From Anaerolineales bacterium (GTDB lineage Bacteria; Chloroflexota; Anaerolineae; Anaerolineales; Villigracilaceae): a DNA stretch of 64,000 bases. Shown here in pieces: positions 36,294 through 43,988 of this stretch (within the stretch, counting starts at the first letter, position 1; each line of letters starts with the position of its first letter). The notes beneath the pieces are model-generated. The model had not been told where the DNA came from and made no database searches. It was given only the letters and a program-made list of their open reading frames with translations. Position numbers and translations under genes: made by a program. The DNA is taken from NCBI GenBank assembly GCA_020634885.1, contig JACKAW010000001.1:620001-684000 (forward strand), in the 5' to 3' direction.

Positions 36294-37136
36294 CTATAAA
36301 TCGAATAAATCGTTTTTTCTTTTGAACCCATCCTCCACTGGGGGGTATGCCCGCATAAAATCTTCCCGCTCGCCAAATATTCTCCCAATAAAACCCATCA
36401 ATCCGCGCCGCATCTGCATCCCTCCTTGAGAAGCGTGTTGAGCGCTGGCTCGCGTCTTTGCCTCAGATACAGTTCGGGTCGAGATCCGCACATGCACGGG
36501 AAAATCCACCTCGGCAAGTTCCTTTAAATTAATATCACCATTGCGCCCAAACTTGGTGGGATCCTTTCCAAACAACGGCATCAAACGCGTTGCGGCACGT
36601 AAAAACCAGCGCGGAAAAACTTGAAAATACAACGCCGTCGGCTTGAAACCCGCACCCGCTTCAGGGTGAAATGTCTCATCTTCAGCGTTGGCAAAGGCTA
36701 GGACTGTCGCTTTGTGAATGTGAATATGGTCGGGGTGTTTGTAGCCGCCAATCGGGTCGAACGTGATGACAATATCCGGCTTGATATTGCGGATGTGCTT
36801 CACCACCTTGCCCGCCACCTCCTCCACCGGATGATTGATCTGCGCATCGGGATGGTTGTTCGCTTCCATGCCGGGCATGCCTGAATCGCGGTAACCCAAA
36901 AAGTGTACTTCTTTCAAGCCCAACTCTTTTGCAGCACGCATCAATTCATCTGTGCGCATTTCGGCAGTATCTTTAAATCCCTTAAGGTATTCATCATCCA
37001 CTGAGCCCGCCTCACCCCGTGTTGCGCAAACATAATAAGTCTCATAACCCTTTTGGGCATAGAACGCCAATGTGCCCCCCAAACCAAAAGACTCGTCATC
37101 AGGGTGTGCCAGTACAGCTAATATTTTCTTTGTCAT
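36294..37136 (-). CDS. PIG-L/LmbE-family zinc deacetylase
   Basis: 280 residues. The zinc motif AHPDDE lies at residues 11-16 and the third ligand in the HPDHIHIH stretch near 133. TRGEAGS near 40 is typical. Family members deacetylate N-acetylglucosamine-type substrates (MshB in mycothiol synthesis, Mca, BshB). The window shows no thiol-cofactor partner, so the substrate is open. A start with a good SD (AGAGGAA) is visible. A terminator follows. Confidence 0.92.
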   Translation of the reverse strand: MTKKILAVLAHPDDESFGLGGTLAFYAQKGYETYYVCATRGEAGSVDDEYLKGFKDTAEMRTDELMRAAKELGLKEVHFLGYRDSGMPGMEANNHPDAQINHPVEEVAGKVVKHIRNIKPDIVITFDPIGGYKHPDHIHIHKATVLAFANAEDETFHPEAGAGFKPTALYFQVFPRWFLRAATRLMPLFGKDPTKFGRNGDINLKELAEVDFPVHVRISTRTVSEAKTRASAQHASQGGMQMRRGLMGFIGRIFGEREDFMRAYPPVEDGFKRKNDLFDL

Positions 37137-37211
37137 TTTTCCTCTTTATTAATGGATATTATTCTGACGCGCAAACCGCCCCCAAGTTTACCCCAACGGG
37201 TTTATAATGCG

Positions 37212-37239
37212 GTAGAACAAGTCTATAGACTTGTTCTAC
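37212..37239. promoter_or_regulatory. 28-bp perfect palindrome at the ABC-F promoter
   Basis: A fully symmetrical 28-bp sequence, half-site GTAGAACAAGTCTA, beginning 4 nt after a TATAAT (37,203-37,208). It would cover or follow the transcription start of the ABC-F leader. It could be a DNA operator or form a 5'-terminal RNA hairpin. No clear -35 partner was seen. Confidence 0.6.
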
Positions 37240-37258
37240 AAAAAAGGATACCCAGCGA

Positions 37259-37276
37259 ATGACGGACAGCAAGTAG
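37259..37276 (+). CDS. Leader peptide MTDSK of the ABC-F attenuator
   Basis: A five-codon ORF (ATG ACG GAC AGC AAG TAG) with AAGGA 11 nt upstream, 88 nt before the ABC-F gene. Short leader ORFs of this sort are known from antibiotic-induced ABC-F genes, where a ribosome stalled by drug on the leader prevents terminator formation. Its stop-codon region pairs with the segment just ahead of the ABC-F ribosome-binding site. Confidence 0.55.
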   Translation: MTDSK

Positions 37277-37359
37277 TTAAACCAATGTTTTCAGGGCACT
37301 TCCCTATTGGCATTTAATCTGCCGAGGCATGCCCTCGGTTTTCTTTTTAACTACAGGAG
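37273..37359 (+). promoter_or_regulatory. Ribosome-mediated transcription attenuator of the ABC-F gene
   Basis: Mutually exclusive pairings can be drawn. (1) Terminator: CCGAGG 37,322-37,327 with CCTCGG 37,333-37,338, then TTTTCTTTTT. (2) Antiterminator: AGGGCA 37,293-37,298 with TGCCCT 37,330-37,335, which removes the 3' arm of the terminator. (3) An upstream hairpin CCAAT/ATTGG (37,282-37,310) with GGG/CCC inside, which would compete with (2). (4) GTAGTTAAA 37,273-37,281 with TTTAACTAC 37,346-37,354, next to the AGGAG of the gene. A ribosome held on the MTDSK ORF would free AGGGCA and favour readthrough. Confidence 0.7.
37322..37348 (+). terminator. Leader terminator upstream of the ABC-F gene
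   Basis: A 6-bp GC-rich stem (CCGAGG/CCTCGG) with a 5-nt loop followed by a 10-nt pyrimidine run with nine T. It ends only 7 nt before the ribosome-binding site of the downstream gene, so it can only serve attenuation. Confidence 0.8.
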
Positions 37360-37364
37360 TTCGT

Positions 37365-38975
37365 ATGCTTAGTATCCATAATCTTAGTAAACATTTCGGT
37401 ATCCAGCCCGTTCTACAAAATATCAACTTCAATATCAACGCTGGCGAGCACATCGGTTTAATCGGCGCCAACGGTTCCGGCAAGACCACGCTCATGCGCA
37501 TCCTCGCCGGGTTCGAACATCCAGATTCTGGGGATGTCGCTTCGACGCGCCCCGGACTACGCCTCGGCTACCTCGCCCAAGGAATGGATTTCCAAGCCGA
37601 GGCAACGCTTCACTCTGCCATTGGGCTTGATTCTGTTTCTCAAACCGACCCTGCGCTGGAAGTGGAGTCGCTGGCGTTGGCGCTATCTCAGAACCCGCAT
37701 GACGCTTCATTGCAAGAGCAATATGATTCAGCGTTGCACAAACTCACAGAAAACAGCGACCCGCCCTCGGTCATACTTGAAGCGTTGGGCTTGTCCCACT
37801 TTCCCGCCGATACGCCCATCGCTCACCTTTCTGGCGGACAGAAAACTCGTCTCATGCTTGCCAAAGTTTTATTGGACAATCCGCATCTGCTATTACTGGA
37901 TGAGCCCACCAATCACCTCGACATTGAAATGCTCGAATGGCTTGAAGAGTGGCTAAATAAATTTAATGGCGCGGCGCTGATCGTCTCGCATGACCGTACC
38001 TTTTTAGATAACACCGTGACAAAGGTGCTCGAATTAGATTCGTTGACACATACCGTCAAAGCCTATGAAGGCAACTATAGCGATTACCTCGACGCAAAAG
38101 AAAAAGAGTGGAATAAACAATGGGATGCGTATCGTGATCAGGAAACTGAGATTCGGCGCATGAAAGATGATATTAACCGCACAAAACAGCAAGCCTTGCA
38201 TGTAGAAATGACAACTACTCCACGCCAACCGGGTGTGCGCCGCATTGCTAAAAAAGTGTCAGTGAAAGCGAAATCACGCGAGAAAAAATTAGACCGCTAT
38301 ATGCAGTCGGATGAGCGCGTGGAAAGACCTATGCCAAAATGGGGTATAAAACTTGATCTTGCCCAGCCCGAGCATCAGTCAAAAGACGTGCTGGTGACAG
38401 ATGCACTCTCAATTGGCTACGCGCAGGTCGCGTCGCTACTCGCAGACATTAACTTGTTTATTCGTTCAGGTCAACGTGTAGTGCTGACGGGCGCAAATGG
38501 CTCTGGCAAGACCACTTTCTTAAGAACCATCGTTAGCAAAATTCCCCCACTGGCTGGGTCTTTCCGCTTGGGCGGCGCGACCAAGCTTGGTTATATGGCA
38601 CAAGAACAGGAATTGCTAAACCCTGCATTGAATTCGGTACAGACCATTCAAAGTGTTGCAACCCTCAATGAAACCGAAACGCGCAACTTCTTGCATTACT
38701 TCCTTTTCAAAGGCGATGCCGCATTACGCCCAGCCGGAGAACTTTCGTATGGTGAACGCGCTCGCTTACAACTGGCTTTACTCGTTGCCCAAGGCTGCAC
38801 CTTCCTGATTCTGGATGAACCGATCAATCATTTGGATATCCCCTCGCGGGAACGATTTGAAGAAGCGTTGGAGAATTTCAATGGAACCATCCTTGCCGTC
38901 GTCCATGATCGCAGTTTTATTGAGCGTTTCGCCACGGATGTATGGCAGGCGCGTGATGGGAAGATTTATAAATAA
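37365..38975 (+). CDS. ABC-F family ATPase, likely ribosome-protection type
   Basis: 536 residues with no membrane segment. Two ABC domains: Walker A GANGSGKTT at residues 34-42 with signature LSGGQKTRL near 164, and a second GANGSGKTT near 380 with signature LSYGERARL. Between them is a long charged linker (about 245-330, rich in Lys/Arg), the part that reaches into the ribosome in this family. The second signature differs from LSGGQ, as in some antibiotic-resistance ABC-Fs. The start at 37,365 has AGGAG 5 nt upstream. The leader attenuator supports a drug-inducible resistance role, though a housekeeping ABC-F cannot be excluded. The downstream GNAT gene is 11 nt away. Confidence 0.9.
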   Translation: MLSIHNLSKHFGIQPVLQNINFNINAGEHIGLIGANGSGKTTLMRILAGFEHPDSGDVASTRPGLRLGYLAQGMDFQAEATLHSAIGLDSVSQTDPALEVESLALALSQNPHDASLQEQYDSALHKLTENSDPPSVILEALGLSHFPADTPIAHLSGGQKTRLMLAKVLLDNPHLLLLDEPTNHLDIEMLEWLEEWLNKFNGAALIVSHDRTFLDNTVTKVLELDSLTHTVKAYEGNYSDYLDAKEKEWNKQWDAYRDQETEIRRMKDDINRTKQQALHVEMTTTPRQPGVRRIAKKVSVKAKSREKKLDRYMQSDERVERPMPKWGIKLDLAQPEHQSKDVLVTDALSIGYAQVASLLADINLFIRSGQRVVLTGANGSGKTTFLRTIVSKIPPLAGSFRLGGATKLGYMAQEQELLNPALNSVQTIQSVATLNETETRNFLHYFLFKGDAALRPAGELSYGERARLQLALLVAQGCTFLILDEPINHLDIPSRERFEEALENFNGTILAVVHDRSFIERFATDVWQARDGKIYK

Positions 38976-38986
38976 AGAGAAACAAC

Positions 38987-39430
38987 ATGATCACATATCG
39001 ACCATATGAAGATAAAGATTGGCAAGCGATTTGCAGAATCCACGACCGGGCAAGACCAGATGAACTCAAAGGTTCCTGTGACCCGCGCGGATTTATTCCA
39101 ATTGAGCAGGACAAAGAAGTGGAAGACTTGAAGCGCAGCAAAAAATTCGTCGCTTGTGATAGTGAGACCGTGGTCGGTTTCGTGGGCATGGACGAGGACT
39201 ATCTCGCCTGGCTTTACATCGACCCATCTCATTATCGAAAAGGCATTGGGCGCGAATTGCTCCGCATTGGCATCCGCGAGATCGGTGAAGGCGTGTGGAC
39301 TATCGTCCTTGATGGAAATAAAAGCGCGATTACGCTCTATGAAAGCGAAGGCTTCCGTGAGTTTGGGCGCTTCAACAGTGAGAACAACGGGTACCCAGTC
39401 ACTTGCATCAAAATGAGTCGTGCAGTTTAA
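38987..39430 (+). CDS. GNAT acetyltransferase co-transcribed with ABC-F
   Basis: 147 residues. GNAT core: WLYIDPSHYRKGIGRELLRIG near residues 78-98, then LDGNKSAITLYESEGF near 110. It begins 11 nt after the ABC-F gene, with AGAGAAA upstream, so one mRNA is likely. A neighbour of an inducible ABC-F could modify a drug, but the substrate cannot be told from sequence. Confidence 0.85.
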   Translation: MITYRPYEDKDWQAICRIHDRARPDELKGSCDPRGFIPIEQDKEVEDLKRSKKFVACDSETVVGFVGMDEDYLAWLYIDPSHYRKGIGRELLRIGIREIGEGVWTIVLDGNKSAITLYESEGFREFGRFNSENNGYPVTCIKMSRAV

Positions 39431-39463
39431 TAAATTCAAACCAAAAAATTTAGGAAATGGTTC

Positions 39464-40474
39464 ATGAATAAACGAGTCTACATCATTTACACTGGCGGAA
39501 CAATCGGAATGCAGCCGACGCCCGAAGGGTATGCCCCTGCGCCTGGTTATTTGGCAGAGCAAATTCTCTCCATGCCCGAACTCAAAAGCGATTTGATGCC
39601 CAAGGTGGAGATTCAGGAATACGATCCGCTGCTCGACTCGGCAAACATGACCCCAGAAGATTGGTACAAGATTGCGCAGGATATCGGCGAGCATTATGAC
39701 CAATATGATGGTTTTATCATTTTGCATGGCACCGACACGATGGCATACACCGCATCTGCGTTGCCCTTTATGTTGGAGGGTTTGGCAAAGCCTGTGGTGC
39801 TGACAGGTTCGCAAATTCCGCTGTGTGAAGTCCGCAATGATGCGCGGGCGAACATCATCACAGCGCTCACCGTCGCCGCAAATTTTGACATTCCCGAAGT
39901 CTGCCTATGTTTTGGCAATCAACTGCTGCGCGGCTGCCGCTCGGTCAAGGTCAGCACCGATGGGCTGGATGCTTTCGCCTCCCCCAACCTGCCGCCGCTG
40001 GGCGAGATCGGCGTGGAGATTCGCATTCAAAAAAATTTAGTCCTGCCTGCGCCACAAAGCACATTACAAGTGCAAGAACTCAAACAGGTCAACGTGGGCG
40101 CATTGCCATTGTGGCCCGGCATCCCTGCACAGGTCGTGCGCAACTTTCTCCAGCCGCCGCTGCAAGGATTAATCCTCCGCGCGTATGGGGTTGGCAACGG
40201 TCCCACCAACAACGCAGATTTTCTCACCGCCCTCGAAGAAGCCACACAACGCGGAGTGGTCATTGTGGATTGCACACAATGCCTACGGGGTAGTGTCCAC
40301 CTTGAGGACTACGCAACAGGCTCCGCCTTAGCCAGAGCCGGAGTCATCAGCGGCTTCGATATGACCGCAGAAGCCGCACTGGCAAAACTGTCGTATCTTT
40401 TCAGTCAAAACCTTCCTGTAAATAAAATTAAGCAACTGATGCAAATCAACCTGCGTGGAGAGTTATCCACTTAA
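39464..40474 (+). CDS. ansA: L-asparaginase, type I
   Basis: 336 residues. Active-site motifs: YTGGTIGM near residues 9-16 and ILHGTDTMAYTASAL near 84-98, which give the two catalytic threonines; GSQIP near 117 is also typical. There is no signal peptide, so it is cytoplasmic. It hydrolyses asparagine to aspartate and ammonia. It follows the GNAT gene by 33 nt with TTAGGAA upstream. Confidence 0.95.
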   Translation: MNKRVYIIYTGGTIGMQPTPEGYAPAPGYLAEQILSMPELKSDLMPKVEIQEYDPLLDSANMTPEDWYKIAQDIGEHYDQYDGFIILHGTDTMAYTASALPFMLEGLAKPVVLTGSQIPLCEVRNDARANIITALTVAANFDIPEVCLCFGNQLLRGCRSVKVSTDGLDAFASPNLPPLGEIGVEIRIQKNLVLPAPQSTLQVQELKQVNVGALPLWPGIPAQVVRNFLQPPLQGLILRAYGVGNGPTNNADFLTALEEATQRGVVIVDCTQCLRGSVHLEDYATGSALARAGVISGFDMTAEAALAKLSYLFSQNLPVNKIKQLMQINLRGELST

Positions 40475-40579
40475 GCTTTACGCGTCATAAACAATTCAGC
40501 AAACCTTTCAATCTTGTTATTAATTTACAGTTTTATGCAAGGTATCATATATGCCTAATATTTTTCAAGGAGACCCATC

Positions 40580-41173
40580 TTGGACGAAATCCTTTTTAGA
40601 ATTTCAGTAGCAATTGTTTTATTTGGCAGCAGCGCAATCTCTATTTACTATCGACGCAAAGCCAATTTAGATACTGGTGAAACAGTTTCAACAGAAGAAG
40701 AAAATAAAATTGTATTTCTCACTATTCGGCTTTCTGCGTTGGCTGCCGTCCTAAGTATGCTGACTTACTTACTCAGCCCGTCATGGATGAACTGGTCCAA
40801 AATGGGTTTACTTGAACCTATCCGTTGGGTTGGGGTTATGATCGGTTTTATATTTGTTGGTTTATGTTATTGGGTTTTCAGCAGTATTGGAGATAGTATT
40901 ACAACAACCGTTGCCACACGACACGAAGCAAAACTTATTACCAGTGGACCATACCGGTGGGTGCGACATCCGCTTTATATTGTTGGGCTTGGAACTTTCG
41001 GATCCATTGGTGTTATTGCAGACAACTGGTTTATTGCAGGTTTAATCGTTCTAATTTTCATCACACTCATCATACGAACAAAAGATGAGGAAGAACATCT
41101 CATTGCAAAATTTGGCGATGAATATCGTGAATACATGAAACGAACAGGTCGTTTCATTCCAAAGTTTTTCTAA
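40580..41173 (+). CDS. ICMT/PEMT-like membrane methyltransferase
   Basis: 197 residues starting with TTG at 40,580; AAGGAG lies 8 nt upstream, so the rare start is credible. Four or five transmembrane helices. The S-adenosylmethionine-binding C-terminal motif of isoprenylcysteine methyltransferase-like proteins is clear: GPYRWVRHPLYIVGLG near residue 123, and EEEHLIAKFGDEYREYMKRTGRFIP near 170-195. The substrate is unknown in bacteria of this type. A terminator follows. Confidence 0.88.
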   Translation: MDEILFRISVAIVLFGSSAISIYYRRKANLDTGETVSTEEENKIVFLTIRLSALAAVLSMLTYLLSPSWMNWSKMGLLEPIRWVGVMIGFIFVGLCYWVFSSIGDSITTTVATRHEAKLITSGPYRWVRHPLYIVGLGTFGSIGVIADNWFIAGLIVLIFITLIIRTKDEEEHLIAKFGDEYREYMKRTGRFIPKFF

Positions 41174-41186
41174 AAAACGGTTTCAC

Positions 41187-41217
41187 AAGTACACGCAAAA
41201 ACGTGTACTTATTTTTT
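41187..41217 (+). terminator. Rho-independent terminator between ICMT-like gene and trpA
   Basis: AAGTACACG (41,187-41,195) pairs with CGTGTACTT (41,202-41,210), loop CAAAAA, followed by ATTTTTT. On the opposite strand the same stem follows trpA but its T-run is displaced, so it is at best a weak trp terminator. Confidence 0.88.
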
Positions 41218-41267
41218 ATATGGAAAATATTTTCCCTTGACGAGAAGGCGCGGACATTTTTTCGCCA

Positions 41268-42035
41268 TTACCTCAACGCGCCTCGGAACTCCGCCGCAAA
41301 CTGTTTTGCTGTTTCAACAGGCTTTGGGCTACTCCCGATCATTTTCACACATGCCGAGCCGACAATGACTCCATCTGCAAGTTGACCGACTTGCTGCGCC
41401 TGTTCGGGTGTGCCGATGCCAAATCCCACGCATACTGGCGCGGACGTATGCGCCCGCACGCGATTAATCAACGAGCCGAGGTCGTTTGAAATTTCCCTGC
41501 GTTCGCCTGTCACGCCCGTAACCGAAACCAAATAAATAAATCCCTTCGCATTTCGAGCAATCGCTTCCATGCGTTCATCAGGTGAAGTCGGCGCGAGCAT
41601 TTGAATCAATGGCATATCCCCCGCCACAGATGTAAACTCTTCCGCTTCTTCCAATGGCAAATCAGGGATGATGAATCCGTCCGCACCTGCTTCCTTTGCG
41701 TCGCGGATAAATTTCTCCAATCCGTATGCCAGCATGGGGTTGTAGTAACCCATCAAAATCAGCGGAATAGTCACACCGCGCTTGCGAAGTTCTTTCACCG
41801 CCTCAAGCGATTTCTTGACCGTGATTCCTTTCTCCAGCGCAACCTGCGTAGCTTGCTGAATTACAGGTCCATCCGCGAGCGGATCAGAGAAAGAAAGACC
41901 AACTTCGATTAAGTCCGCTCCATTTTTGGCAAGCGCCTCGATTACATCAATGGATGTTTCCAAGTCGGGGTATCCCAATGGGAAGTAGGGCATGAAGATG
42001 GGTTTGTTTTGAAAAGCAGATTCAAGTCTGTTCAT
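41268..42035 (-). CDS. trpA: Tryptophan synthase alpha chain
   Basis: 255 residues, last gene of the trp operon. It splits indole-3-glycerol phosphate into indole and glyceraldehyde 3-phosphate. Motifs: IEVGLSFSDPLADGPVIQ near residue 43, with the catalytic Glu and Asp; LMGYYNPM near 95; GFIIPDLPLEEA near 120; and VSVTGVTGER near 167. The phosphate-binding Gly/Ser loops GFGIGTPEQ and GSACVK follow. All expected residues are present; it is slightly shorter than many TrpA. Confidence 0.97.
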   Translation of the reverse strand: MNRLESAFQNKPIFMPYFPLGYPDLETSIDVIEALAKNGADLIEVGLSFSDPLADGPVIQQATQVALEKGITVKKSLEAVKELRKRGVTIPLILMGYYNPMLAYGLEKFIRDAKEAGADGFIIPDLPLEEAEEFTSVAGDMPLIQMLAPTSPDERMEAIARNAKGFIYLVSVTGVTGERREISNDLGSLINRVRAHTSAPVCVGFGIGTPEQAQQVGQLADGVIVGSACVKMIGSSPKPVETAKQFAAEFRGALR

Positions 42036-42050
42036 GAGTTCCTCGTTGTA

Positions 42051-42109
42051 GGTAATTGGTAAATGGTAATTGGAGATTGGTAATTACCATTTACCAATTA
42101 CCAATCTCC
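42051..42109. repeat. trpB/trpA junction hairpin (GGTAATTGG word)
   Basis: A perfect 20-bp inverted repeat (42,051-42,070 with 42,083-42,102) and, overlapping it, a second 9-bp pair GGAGATTGG (42,072-42,080) with CCAATCTCC (42,101-42,109). The two stems exclude each other. The right arm runs over the trpB stop codon and supplies its final codons (EIGNW). Built from units of TTACCAAT. No T-run. Confidence 0.9.
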
Positions 42110-43284
42110 TTTATCACCGTATTCAAATCCTTATCCCCTCGTCCCGACAGGTTCACCAAAATCACTTGGTCTTTGCGCATCGTCGGCGCTTTCTTGATGA
42201 CTTCTGCCACAGCGTGAGAAGACTCTAACGCGGGGATGATGCCTTCGGTGTGGCATAACATCTGAAAGGCGCTCAACGCTTCTTCATCCGTCGCGGAAGT
42301 GTAGAAGGCGCGTTCGTTGTCGCGCAGCATGGCGTGTTCTGGACCAACCGCAGCGTAATCCAAACCTGCTGAAACCGAATGTGTCTCGGCAATTTGTCCA
42401 TCTTCATCTTGCAAGACATACGTGCGCGTGCCATGAATGACCCCCACTCGCGCTTTCTCTGCGTCGCCAAAACGAGCCGCGTGTTTACCCGAAGCGATTC
42501 CACTGCCCCCCGCTTCCACGCCGATGAGTTCCACACTTTCGTCGTTTACAAATCCACTGAAGACGCCGATGGCATTCGACCCGCCGCCCACGCAGGCGAT
42601 TACTGTATCGGGCAGGCGACCCGCGTCCATGAGCATTTGCTCGCGCGCCTCACGCCCAATGACGGATTGAAACTCGCGCACGATGGTCGGGTACGGATGC
42701 GGTCCGAGCGCAGACCCCAAAAGATAATGCGTATCGCGCACATTCGTGACCCAATCGCGGATGGCTTCGTTGATGGCATCCTTCAACGTCTTCGTACCAG
42801 ACTCCACGGGGCGCACTTCCGCGCCGAGCAATTTCATGCGGAAGACGTTCGGCTCCTGTCGTGCAATATCTACAGAACCCATGTACACAACGCATTCGAG
42901 TCCGAGCAATGCCGCAGCGGTGGCAGATGCCACACCGTGCTGCCCTGCCCCAGTTTCGGCAACGATGCGCTTCTTTCCCATCCGCTTGACGAGCAAGGCT
43001 TGTCCCAATGCGTTATTGATTTTATGTGCGCCCGTGTGCGCCAAGTCTTCCCGCTTCAAATAGATTTGCGCGCCGCCCAATTTTTCAGAGAGGCGTTTGG
43101 CGTAAGTCAACGGCGTGGGTCGTCCAACGAATGACGCCATCAATTTGTCGAACTCCGCGTTGAAGGCTGGGTCATTCCGCGCTGAGACGAACTCGCGTTC
43201 CAATTCGATCAACGCAGGCATGAGTGTTTCGGGGACGAATTGTCCGCCGTATGGACCGAATTTGTGGGGTAATAAAGTGGTCAT
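42091..43284 (-). CDS. trpB: Tryptophan synthase beta chain
   Basis: 397 residues, usual length for the TrpB1 type. It condenses indole with serine using PLP. The PLP lysine is in KREDLAHTGAHKINNALGQ near residues 80-98; the glycine-rich phosphate loop is CVGGGSNAIG near 230, and a C-terminal LSGRGDKDLN is present. The last codons lie within the junction repeat, which may have rewritten the C-terminus. It follows trpF by 9 nt. Confidence 0.98.
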   Translation of the reverse strand: MTTLLPHKFGPYGGQFVPETLMPALIELEREFVSARNDPAFNAEFDKLMASFVGRPTPLTYAKRLSEKLGGAQIYLKREDLAHTGAHKINNALGQALLVKRMGKKRIVAETGAGQHGVASATAAALLGLECVVYMGSVDIARQEPNVFRMKLLGAEVRPVESGTKTLKDAINEAIRDWVTNVRDTHYLLGSALGPHPYPTIVREFQSVIGREAREQMLMDAGRLPDTVIACVGGGSNAIGVFSGFVNDESVELIGVEAGGSGIASGKHAARFGDAEKARVGVIHGTRTYVLQDEDGQIAETHSVSAGLDYAAVGPEHAMLRDNERAFYTSATDEEALSAFQMLCHTEGIIPALESSHAVAEVIKKAPTMRKDQVILVNLSGRGDKDLNTVIKEIGNW

Positions 43285-43293
43285 GGATTATTC

Positions 43294-43923
43294 CTAACTT
43301 TGATTTTCGACTTGTCGAACTGCTTTTACAAACGCAGACATCTTCTCCGCATCTTTCTCCCCTGGAGCGGATTCAACACCCGAAGCCACGTCCACTCCCC
43401 AAGGTTGGACTTGGCGAACGGCGTCCGCGACATTTTCGGGGGTGAGTCCGCCCGCAAGCAGTAGCGGATATTGATGTGCGAGTTTTGCGGCGGCTGCCCA
43501 ATCGGCGGTGATGCCGCTGCCACCATAGACGCCTTTAACAGCAGCGTCTATTAACATAAATGGTGCTTCTGTTCTTTCATAACCTGCATTTGATTCGGGG
43601 ATTCCGCGAAAGGCACGGAAGGCGTGCGGGGCAAGTTGAGAAAATATCTCTGGCGTTTCATCACCGTGGAGTTGAGCAAGGTCGAGGTGACAGGTTTGCA
43701 GGATGTCGTTGATTTCATCCACAGGTAAATTCACAAACACACCGACAAGTTTGATTTGCGGATGTTCACGTTTCAACACAGATGTGATTTCGGCGCAGGC
43801 TTTTTTTTCAATGAAACGCACGCTCTTGGGGTAGAAGTTGAATCCCAGATAATCCGCGCCTGTTTCGATGGCGGCGAGAGCGTCTTTCAAGATTCTGATG
43901 CCACAGATTTTTATTTTGGTCAT
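43294..43923 (-). CDS. trpF: Phosphoribosylanthranilate isomerase
   Basis: 209 residues from the ATG at 43,923 (MTKIKICGI). The longer reading to 43,962 consists of junction-repeat sequence and is rejected. Motifs: KICGI near residue 5 with the catalytic Cys, the DYLGFNFYPKSVR strand near 31-43, LDLAQLHGDE near 80 and, near the C-terminus, LAGGLTPENVADA followed by GVDVASGVE with the general-acid Asp. It isomerises phosphoribosylanthranilate for trpC. Confidence 0.95.
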   Translation of the reverse strand: MTKIKICGIRILKDALAAIETGADYLGFNFYPKSVRFIEKKACAEITSVLKREHPQIKLVGVFVNLPVDEINDILQTCHLDLAQLHGDETPEIFSQLAPHAFRAFRGIPESNAGYERTEAPFMLIDAAVKGVYGGSGITADWAAAAKLAHQYPLLLAGGLTPENVADAVRQVQPWGVDVASGVESAPGEKDAEKMSAFVKAVRQVENQS

Positions 43924-43940
43924 AAGGTTTAATGTTGAAG

Positions 43941-43988
43941 GTTGGCAGGTTTGAACGTTCAAACTTTCAAACGTTCGAACTTGCCAAC
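43941..43988. repeat. trpC/trpF junction hairpin (GTTGGCAGGTTTGAACG word)
   Basis: Arms 43,941-43,959 and 43,970-43,988 match at 17 of 19 positions; the two differences would be G-U pairs in RNA on one strand. The loop is a further CAAACTTTCAA unit. The right arm contains the trpC stop codon and its last codons. The word TTGAAGGTTGGCAGG recurs upstream of the hairpin at 5147-5200. Confidence 0.85.

Noticed and set aside
41222..41235. GGAAAATATTTTCC palindrome downstream of trpA
   Set aside because: A short AT-rich palindrome without loop, T-run or promoter context; probably chance.
42379..43134. 251-residue plus-strand frame opposite trpB
   Set aside because: Antisense shadow of trpB; no motif and no ribosome site.
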